Assembly: GCA_035636095.1 (NCBI GenBank)
Contig: DASPZU010000052.1
Coordinates: 1-10,031, forward strand
DNA length: 10,031 nucleotides
DNA from: Gp7-AA10 sp035636095
Lineage (GTDB): Bacteria; Acidobacteriota; Thermoanaerobaculia; Gp7-AA8
Direction of reading: 5' to 3'
A program made the position numbers and the translations under genes. A model generated the notes under the pieces. It worked only from the letters and a program-made list of their open reading frames with translations, did no database searches and was not told where the DNA came from. Shown here one piece after another: positions 1-5,643 of the stretch. The first letter of the stretch is position 1; every line of letters starts with the position of its first letter.

Positions 1-1266
1 ATCATCCTCGGCATCATCCTGGGCTGGCCGGTGGTCAGTCAGGTTTTTCACTTCGCCTTCGCGCTGGCAGCCAACGCACGGCTGCGGCTGTTGTTGTGCT
101 GGCTGCTCGCGGCCATGACCGCCGCCATCATCGACGTGACGTTGCGCGAACGGCCTGCCTATCTGTTCGCCGGGATGGCCATCACGGCCTCCATGCTCCT
201 CTATCTGATGATGCGGATGCCGTTTCCCAACGCCGCCCGAAAAGACACCGCCATGCTCGCGATCCTTCCCAGCCTGGTGGTGATCGCGGTCTCGATTCTA
301 TTTCTCCTGCCGGCGCGCGCTCGGCCCTTGGTCGCAATGATGGTGCTGGTGGCGGTGGTCTCGGAGCTTTGGGAAGCATCGAGCGGATGGAATCCGGTGC
401 TGCCGGAAGAGCGCAGTTATCCGAACACTCCGCTGATCGACCGATTGAAGGACATCGTCAAAAGAACGCCGCGCAGCGCGCCATTCCGGGTGGTCGGCTT
501 GGGTCCCGCACTTTTTCCGAACGCGCAGGCGATCTACGGATTCGAAGACGTCCGCGCCCATGACCCCATGGCCAACGGCCGCTACCTGGGCGTCCTTCGG
601 GTGGTGACGGGATACAACACCGCCGATTACTTCGCGAAGTGGGAAAACACCGACACACGCCTTCTCGATTTTCTCAATGTGAAGTACATCGTCACCAGCC
701 GCGGTGTGGAGCTGAACGACAGCCAGCGCTACACCGCGATTTACGACGCGAACGACGGCCGCATCTTCGAGAATCGCGACGTCTTGCCGCGGTTCTATCC
801 CGCCCGCAACGTTTTGCTCGAGTTCAAAGGTGACTACTTCGCGCGGCGCCTGGTCACCGAAAACGATTGGGCGCACACCGGCGTCGTGAAGACACTGCCG
901 GTGGAAAGCGATCGCATGCGGCAGGATCTGCTCGCGCCGCGGCCCTTGAATGCGCCCGAAGCGAAGCTGACCATCATCGATTCGTCGGCAACAGATTTTC
1001 GAATGCGCGTGCACGCTCCGAGATACACCCTCATCGTGAGCAGTCAGCCCATCTGGCCGGGATGGCAGATTCGTCGGAACGGCCGCTCCGTCGATCCGCT
1101 GCCGGTCAACGGCGCATTCCTCGGCTTCACACTTCCGCCCGGCGATTGGGACATTCGCGTTTTCTATTTTCCGGCTTCGTTCTACGTCGGCCTGACGGCG
1201 TCGCTGCTCACGATCGCCGCGTTGATCGTGATCTCGGTTCGGCGGCGCGGTCACTTGCGGTCGTAG
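1..1266 (+). CDS. YfhO-family membrane protein, C-terminal part (5' end outside window)
   Basis: The frame is open from the first base, so the gene starts upstream; the GTG at 31 is internal. About 421 residues are visible. The first ~120 hold roughly five hydrophobic segments, then comes a soluble stretch of ~250 residues, and one last membrane helix (FYVGLTASLLTIAALIVI) precedes a basic tail. Phrases typical of YfhO-type proteins are present: FRVVGLG, YGFEDVRAHDPM, LLDFLNVKYIV, LPRFYPARNV and a late PGWQ..RNG..VDPLPVNGAF..F.LPPGDW. Family knowledge: these are large GT-C-like polytopic proteins, usually 700-900 residues; Bacillus YfhO is linked to lipoteichoic-acid glycosylation. The substrate here is unknown. 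The soluble part is expected on the outer face of the cytoplasmic membrane. The last 16 bases overlap the 3' end of the convergent gene on the minus strand. Family assignment is good; the function is inferred. Confidence 0.85.
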   Translation: MILGIILGWPVVSQVFHFAFALAANARLRLLLCWLLAAMTAAIIDVTLRERPAYLFAGMAITASMLLYLMMRMPFPNAARKDTAMLAILPSLVVIAVSILFLLPARARPLVAMMVLVAVVSELWEASSGWNPVLPEERSYPNTPLIDRLKDIVKRTPRSAPFRVVGLGPALFPNAQAIYGFEDVRAHDPMANGRYLGVLRVVTGYNTADYFAKWENTDTRLLDFLNVKYIVTSRGVELNDSQRYTAIYDANDGRIFENRDVLPRFYPARNVLLEFKGDYFARRLVTENDWAHTGVVKTLPVESDRMRQDLLAPRPLNAPEAKLTIIDSSATDFRMRVHAPRYTLIVSSQPIWPGWQIRRNGRSVDPLPVNGAFLGFTLPPGDWDIRVFYFPASFYVGLTASLLTIAALIVISVRRRGHLRS

Positions 1267-1682
1267 ACGACGACGCTGTTCAAGACCTTCCGAGTCATTG
1301 GATCGACCGCGACGATGATCAGCGAATGTTCGTCATCCGTCTTGATCATTCGATACCCGAAGACAGGCTTGCCTTTAAAGTTGAACGTGGCGTCGGCTAG
1401 ATGATCGTCCACACCACGAAGGCTGACGCTGTCGACATCAGGAATCCCGGTTGCCACGCCCGGCTTTCCGTCGTATCCGGCTGCGAAACGTCCCACAAGC
1501 GTTCGGCCATCCGATCGTTTGCTGTTGATGGTGCATCGCACGTGATGTCGCTCCGATTCACACGTCATCGTTTCACGCTGTCTCACATCGGCACCGCCGC
1601 CGTAGTGCGTCCTTCCGCGATTGAGGATCCACGTTCCCGTGAGTGCATCTGCGAGGACCATGACGATCAAAGCGCTTTTCAC
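1251..1682 (-). CDS. Small exported protein with GTWxLN domain, function unknown
   Basis: This encodes 143 residues. I chose the GTG at 1682 because a strong Shine-Dalgarno (AGAGGAGAG) lies 5 bases upstream; an in-frame ATG at 1721 would add 13 polar residues before the hydrophobic start. Residues 1-16 (VKSALIVMVLADALTG) look like a short signal peptide or anchor. The rest follows a pattern I associate with small secreted proteins common in Acidobacteriota: GTWILN at 16-21, then a repeated beta-rich layout with YDGKPGVATG, DSVSL and a closing NSVVVYDRK. There are two cysteines, in TCES and RCTI. No catalytic motif is seen. It is the last gene of a minus-strand group, 63 bases after the M50-like gene, and its end overlaps the YfhO gene by 16 bases. 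A beta-barrel, lipocalin-like fold is possible but not shown. Confidence 0.75.
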   Translation of the reverse strand: MKSALIVMVLADALTGTWILNRGRTHYGGGADVRQRETMTCESERHHVRCTINSKRSDGRTLVGRFAAGYDGKPGVATGIPDVDSVSLRGVDDHLADATFNFKGKPVFGYRMIKTDDEHSLIIVAVDPMTRKVLNSVVVYDRK

Positions 1683-1685
1683 AGG

Positions 1686-1694
1686 CTCTCCTCT
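1686..1694 (-). promoter_or_regulatory. Shine-Dalgarno setting the GTG start at 1682
   Basis: Read on the minus strand the bases are AGAGGAGAG. Its GGAG core is 5 bases before the GTG. This decides between the GTG and the upstream ATG at 1721. Confidence 0.7.
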
Positions 1695-1745
1695 GCGGCA
1701 GATATTGATCCCGCTTTTCATCCGATTACGACGAACGCGGGCGGC

Positions 1746-2531
1746 TCAGAAGCGAATCCCGGGCCCGACCACGCCGACGAACATCACTCCGACGACGAGT
1801 CCGGTCGCGACCCAACCAGTGCTCGGCGAAATCACGGCTCCGCCCTTTTGATCTCCACTGACTCTTCGCTCAACGATGGCCGGAATTGCCGTAAGGCCCG
1901 CCATCGCTCCGAAACCGCTGGCCAGTCCTGATGTCAAAATCAAAGTTGGGCTGATTGGATTGAACGCGGACGCCAGAAGAAGAAATGCCCCACCGATGAT
2001 ATAGGCAGGAAATGCCAGGCGCGGAACATCGGGTAGCGCAACGAGTTCTTTTTCGACCGCTCGCGCGAGCGCGTTCGCAGACAGCACGACCACCGCGGCA
2101 TAGGTTCCGACTCCAATGATCGCTAATGCCACGCGCCACATAACCGCGGGCTGCAGTCCTCGAACAACCGCGGCCCAATCGCCGGATCCGAGTATCGCCG
2201 AATAGAGCGGATAACCCGAGCCATTGAGCAAGTTCAGCGCTCCGAAGAGCCAAAGAAAATATGCAGATGGCGAAAGGCGAGTGCGACCATGGAAGGCTGC
2301 CAGCGCGACAGCTCCCGCAACAAGATTGGCGATCGTTCCAGCCGCGGCGACGGTTCTGCTGCTGCCGGTCGTCTGGAGCGCGACCGTGCTGAGTGACACG
2401 ATCCGCACGCCGGGAACCAGCAGCGCTGCGAGCGCATGTCCCAGGACTTCGTGGACGAGATCGCACAGCGCGTACGCCGTGACAGTGACCGCGGCGATCG
2501 TGGCCAGACTCGACCGGTGCACTCCTGTCAT
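1746..2531 (-). CDS. M50-like polytopic membrane metalloprotease candidate
   Basis: This encodes 261 residues with about seven hydrophobic segments. Helix 1 carries HEVLGHAL (H27, E28, H32). A second segment has AAGTIANLVAG (63-73), resembling the AGPxxN motif of site-2-type (M50) proteases. A third has NLLNGSGYPLYS followed by GDWAAV (D118), where D118 could be a metal ligand. The histidines are five apart (HExxxH), not four as in classical HExxH, so zinc chemistry is likely but unproven. I recall uncharacterised membrane proteins with a similar HExxGH...GxGY...GDW pattern. The chosen ATG overlaps the stop of the upstream GT-C gene as ATGA, which argues for translational coupling; an ATG at 2558 would add nine residues. 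The alternative is a catalytically dead or non-protease membrane protein. Substrate unknown. Confidence 0.72.
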   Translation of the reverse strand: MTGVHRSSLATIAAVTVTAYALCDLVHEVLGHALAALLVPGVRIVSLSTVALQTTGSSRTVAAAGTIANLVAGAVALAAFHGRTRLSPSAYFLWLFGALNLLNGSGYPLYSAILGSGDWAAVVRGLQPAVMWRVALAIIGVGTYAAVVVLSANALARAVEKELVALPDVPRLAFPAYIIGGAFLLLASAFNPISPTLILTSGLASGFGAMAGLTAIPAIVERRVSGDQKGGAVISPSTGWVATGLVVGVMFVGVVGPGIRF

Positions 2532-3958
2532 GTTCGCTCTATTGATCGTGCCTTCCATACTACCGCGCTGATTCCGACGAGAATCACCAGCGCGATCGGA
2601 ATGAGCGAGCGCGCGTCGCCCGCTCCGAACAGCGGCTCGCCCAGGTTGAAGCTGGCCCACTCCGAGGCGTTGGAGCCGGGCGGGTGGCGTTGAAAAACGA
2701 TCGCTTCGTCGAAGGTCATGCGGTTCACGGATGTGTGTCCCGTGAAGGTCGCCGCACTCCACGGCGGCGTGATGGGCACGCTCGGCGAGAACCCTCCGTG
2801 GATCAGCAGCGGGACGATGTATTGCGTCAGCGGGCGCGGAATGGATCCCGACGGCTGTGGATCGACGGCCACCGCCGCGAAGTTGATCGCGAACGAAATC
2901 GCCGCCAGGCCGACCAGCATGGGACGCAACCATCCGCGACACCGAAGCATCAACAGCGCCAGCAACGGAATCGCCGGCACGAGATACCGCCCGCCGATGC
3001 CGAATCCGCCTTCCCATCCATTGAAAGATGCATTGATCGCGAAGAAGATTGCGAAGATCAAGACGATTGAGATCACATCGCCACGATCATCGCGATCGCG
3101 AAACCAGAGGATCGCGCCGCCGATGGCCATGACCAGAACGGGCGCGAAATAGAAAAGCCCGCGATACGCCGATACGCTGATGCCGAGGATGGCGTCGAGG
3201 CTGGGGATACCAAAGATGCCGAATGCGGCCCCCTTGGTGAGGAACCGTTGGTCCTCGTGCGCGAGGCTCAGGGTTAGAAAGCTTCCGAAGCAGATTTTCT
3301 GATAGATCGCCAGAAACAGCAGCGGCGCGATCGCGCCGGCGACGAATCTGACTCTGCGCGTGATGGCCAGGATGATCAGCGCAGGTGCGCATAGATAGTT
3401 CATCGCCGTGGCCAGGCCGGCCGCGAATCCGGCGAGTGTGCGCCGCTCGGATGTCAGCGCGAACAAAAGCAACGCGCCGCTCGGCACGTGCAACATGAAA
3501 ATCGTGGAGTAGGGGAGGAGCTGTGTCGCCAGCGCTGCCGTCACCGCAACTGTCGCGGACCAAGGTGCGCTGAATCCTTTGCGTCGCGCCAGGCGATAAA
3601 GCATCCACGGAATGAGCGCGCCGGGAAGAGCGACGCACAACACCGTCAGGATGTACGTGTTGAGGATGATCGCTTCGATCGAGTCGCCGGGATTGGCCGC
3701 GTACAGAATCGAGTACGGAATGGCGGCCATCCACGAAAGCGCCGGCGATTTGTTCGAGTAGACGTGACCGCCGGCGCGCGAAACGTCGCCGGTGTTTGAG
3801 GCGTACGCGTCGATCGCGAAGGTGTGACGCTCGACCATGGCGCGGGTCAGATCGAATTGCGAGTTCTGATTCCACCCGCCGCCGGCCTGGAAATAGGCGT
3901 AGGTGACGAACGTCAGCAGAAAGAGCCAGAAGGCCAGCTGGCGGTCGGCGACGCTCAC
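2528..3958 (-). CDS. GT-C-type (GT39-like) polytopic membrane protein
   Basis: This encodes 476 residues from a GTG start, with around ten hydrophobic segments. After the first helix (8-23) comes a conserved-looking outer loop: WNQNSQFDLTRAMVE (29-43), IDAY (49-52), NTGD (55-58) and GHVYSNKSP (64-72). The acidic residues D36 and D50 sit where GT-C enzymes place catalytic or metal-binding acids. A later motif, FNGWEGGFGIGGRYLVP (about residues 310-328), also recurs in related uncharacterised proteins. Family knowledge: GT-C enzymes move sugars from polyprenyl-phosphate carriers on the outer face of the membrane. Donor and acceptor are unknown. Start choice: an in-frame ATG at 4054 adds 32 residues encoded by the palindromic repeat and is unlikely; the GTG at 3973 is possible. 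No clear Shine-Dalgarno is seen. The 3' end overlaps the next gene by 4 bases (ATGA). Confidence 0.82.
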   Translation of the reverse strand: MSVADRQLAFWLFLLTFVTYAYFQAGGGWNQNSQFDLTRAMVERHTFAIDAYASNTGDVSRAGGHVYSNKSPALSWMAAIPYSILYAANPGDSIEAIILNTYILTVLCVALPGALIPWMLYRLARRKGFSAPWSATVAVTAALATQLLPYSTIFMLHVPSGALLLFALTSERRTLAGFAAGLATAMNYLCAPALIILAITRRVRFVAGAIAPLLFLAIYQKICFGSFLTLSLAHEDQRFLTKGAAFGIFGIPSLDAILGISVSAYRGLFYFAPVLVMAIGGAILWFRDRDDRGDVISIVLIFAIFFAINASFNGWEGGFGIGGRYLVPAIPLLALLMLRCRGWLRPMLVGLAAISFAINFAAVAVDPQPSGSIPRPLTQYIVPLLIHGGFSPSVPITPPWSAATFTGHTSVNRMTFDEAIVFQRHPPGSNASEWASFNLGEPLFGAGDARSLIPIALVILVGISAVVWKARSIERT

Positions 3959-3961
3959 GCA

Positions 3962-4075
3962 CCCACCACCCACCCGGTTAGGATGTGAGGATGTTGGGAG
4001 GTTCGCACCCCGCGATGTTAGACCCGGGGGACGCTCATCCCAACATTCCAACATCCCAACCGGGTGGGCGGTGGG
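3962..4075. repeat. 114-base imperfect palindrome between divergent genes
   Basis: Two 38-base arms (3962-3999 and 4038-4075) are inverted copies matching at 33 of 38 positions. The 38-base middle also pairs partly (4004-4014 with 4023-4033), about the same centre at 4018/4019. Each arm holds three degenerate 8-base units: on the plus strand, CCCAACAT, TCCAACAT, CCCAACCG in the right arm; reading the reverse complement of the left arm, CCCAACAT, CCTCACAT, CCTAACCG. It fills the gap between the minus-strand GT-C gene and the plus-strand paralogue pair. It could be a dispersed palindromic repeat or a large regulatory hairpin. Confidence 0.75.
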
Positions 4076-5643
4076 CGGACCTTGCCATCGTGCTGGGCGT
4101 GTGGGCGGCGGCGGTCGCGCTGATCCATCCGCGCGGCGATTTTCCGCTGCTCGACGATTGGGACTTCGCGATCGCGACCTGGAACTTCGCGCGCACGGGA
4201 CATTTTCACTTCACGCCCTTCACGGCCGTCAGCCTGCGCGCGATGGTGTTGTGGGGCGCGGCCTGGACACGGCTGTTCGGCGAGTCATTCGAGGTGCTGC
4301 GCGCGTCGACGCTCGCTCTGGCGGCGATCACCATCGTTGTCATCCACGAGATTTTTCGCCGCGCAGAAATCCCGCGAATCGCACGGATCGTCGGAACGCT
4401 GGCCTTTGCGTTTCATCCGCTCTTTCTGTGGTCATCGTGCACCTACATGACCGAGGTGCCGTTCGTTTGCGCCTCGGCGGTCGCGTTCCTGTTGATCTGG
4501 CGCGGAGTCGCGAACGAGAACGCCGCTCTGATCGCGCTCGGATGTTGCGCGGCCATGGTGTCGTGCTTCATCCGGCAGACTGGCGTGATCAATATCGTCG
4601 CGCCGCTGATGGTCGTGCTTTTTGTGCGGAGGCGCTTCGCGCCGATTTTCGTCGCCGCCGGCGCGGTGATCGCGCTCGTCTTCCTGGTCCGGCCGGAGTG
4701 GCTGTCCGGCTCGCCGGCGGAATTCGCGTCACATTACAAAGTCTGGCACGAGACGTCTTTCCGAGTGCCGGACATGATCACGCTGGCCGATCACTACGGC
4801 GTCTTCAACATTCAGAATGCCGGACTCTTTTTTCTCCCGCTGGTGGCGCCACTGATTTTGTTGCGACGCAAATGGCAGGAGCTCGCGATCGGGATCTTCC
4901 TCCTCTTCCGCGTCCAGTATCTCCTGAACCTCGGCATCGCCATGCCGTACTTCGCGTTCAGATCGCAAGAGGACATCCTCCAGGGAAATCTGTTCATCGA
5001 CCTCGGACTCGGCCCGCCCACGCTGATCGACGTCTGGACGCTGCAGCGCGCGTATCCATTTCATCTGACCCATGCCGGCAATCTGATCGTCACGTACCTG
5101 AGCGTGATCGCGGGCGCGCTGCTGGTGGCGCATGTGTTCAAGCGAAGCAGTCTGCTCTCGCTGATGGCGGTCACGCTCGCGCTGGTCGGAACGGCGGCGC
5201 TGATCGGATCGGGTTTTTACAGCGATCGATATTCACTCGACTCGGCGTGGAGTCTCGGGATCGCGCTGCCGCTCATCGTGCCGTGGGAGAAGCGGGCGGC
5301 GCGAACGATTGCCGTGATCGTGCTGCTGGGCGTGGCAATATTTGGTACGTTATCTGTGCGTGAATATTTTGCATGGAATCGTGCACGATGGGACGCCTAC
5401 AACTCGCTTCGCGCCCGCGGCGTTCCGGTCACTGACATCGATGGCGGAAGCGAGCCGACGAACTTGTACGAAGTCTCGCACATGAACCGCGACCAGGCCC
5501 GAAAGCGGACGATGTTCCGCCCGCCGCGAACGTATGGGATCACGTTCGGGCCACTTCCTGGTCATGTTGTGATGGCGCGCTTTCCATTTCAAGGTTGGTT
5601 CGGACTGCATCGTGGGAATGTTTTGATCGTGAAAAGGCAGTGA
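4015..5643 (+). CDS. GT-C-type membrane protein, paralogue 1 of a tandem pair
   Basis: This encodes 542 residues from the ATG at 4015. The first helix (23-37) is followed by RGDFPLLDDWDFAIATW, with DDWD at 47-50, the acidic first outer loop expected of GT-C/GT39 enzymes. Next come YMTEVPF (144-150) and RQTG (187-190). About ten hydrophobic segments follow, then a soluble C-terminal domain starting at WNRARW (454-459) with IDGG.E (475-480). It is strongly similar along its length to the next gene, so the pair arose by tandem duplication. Probable role: sugar transfer from a lipid carrier outside the membrane; substrate unknown. The start is uncertain. Alignment with the paralogue predicts a start near 4057, but that lies in the palindromic repeat and has no start codon. 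GTG 3985, ATG 3991 and GTG 4090 are alternatives, and none has a clean Shine-Dalgarno. The stop shares one base with the next ATG (TGATG). Confidence 0.85.
   Translation: MLDPGDAHPNIPTSQPGGRWADLAIVLGVWAAAVALIHPRGDFPLLDDWDFAIATWNFARTGHFHFTPFTAVSLRAMVLWGAAWTRLFGESFEVLRASTLALAAITIVVIHEIFRRAEIPRIARIVGTLAFAFHPLFLWSSCTYMTEVPFVCASAVAFLLIWRGVANENAALIALGCCAAMVSCFIRQTGVINIVAPLMVVLFVRRRFAPIFVAAGAVIALVFLVRPEWLSGSPAEFASHYKVWHETSFRVPDMITLADHYGVFNIQNAGLFFLPLVAPLILLRRKWQELAIGIFLLFRVQYLLNLGIAMPYFAFRSQEDILQGNLFIDLGLGPPTLIDVWTLQRAYPFHLTHAGNLIVTYLSVIAGALLVAHVFKRSSLLSLMAVTLALVGTAALIGSGFYSDRYSLDSAWSLGIALPLIVPWEKRAARTIAVIVLLGVAIFGTLSVREYFAWNRARWDAYNSLRARGVPVTDIDGGSEPTNLYEVSHMNRDQARKRTMFRPPRTYGITFGPLPGHVVMARFPFQGWFGLHRGNVLIVKRQ
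5632..5637 (+). promoter_or_regulatory. Shine-Dalgarno of second GT-C paralogue
   Basis: AAAAGG lies 5 bases before the ATG at 5643, inside the last codons of the upstream gene. It supports 5643 over an in-frame GTG at 5595 and suggests translational coupling through the TGATG junction. Confidence 0.6.

Noticed and set aside
298..1254. Long minus-strand open frame (318 codons) antisense to the YfhO-like gene
   Set aside because: It has a low-complexity Arg/His/Asp composition, no motif and no start context, and the opposite frame has clear family motifs.
1683..1745. Terminator or separate promoter between the M50-like gene and the small exported gene
   Set aside because: I found no hairpin with a T-run and no convincing -35/-10 pair; only the Shine-Dalgarno is clear.
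2532..3017. N-terminal extension of the M50-like gene to 3017
   Set aside because: The extension overlaps the GT-C gene in another frame and is Arg-rich and non-hydrophobic. The ATGA junction at 2531 fits better.
3903..5363. Long plus-strand frame over the first GT-C paralogue
   Set aside because: It is very Arg-rich, has no membrane helices, and crosses the palindrome and the start of the opposite-strand gene. The +1 frame holds the conserved protein.
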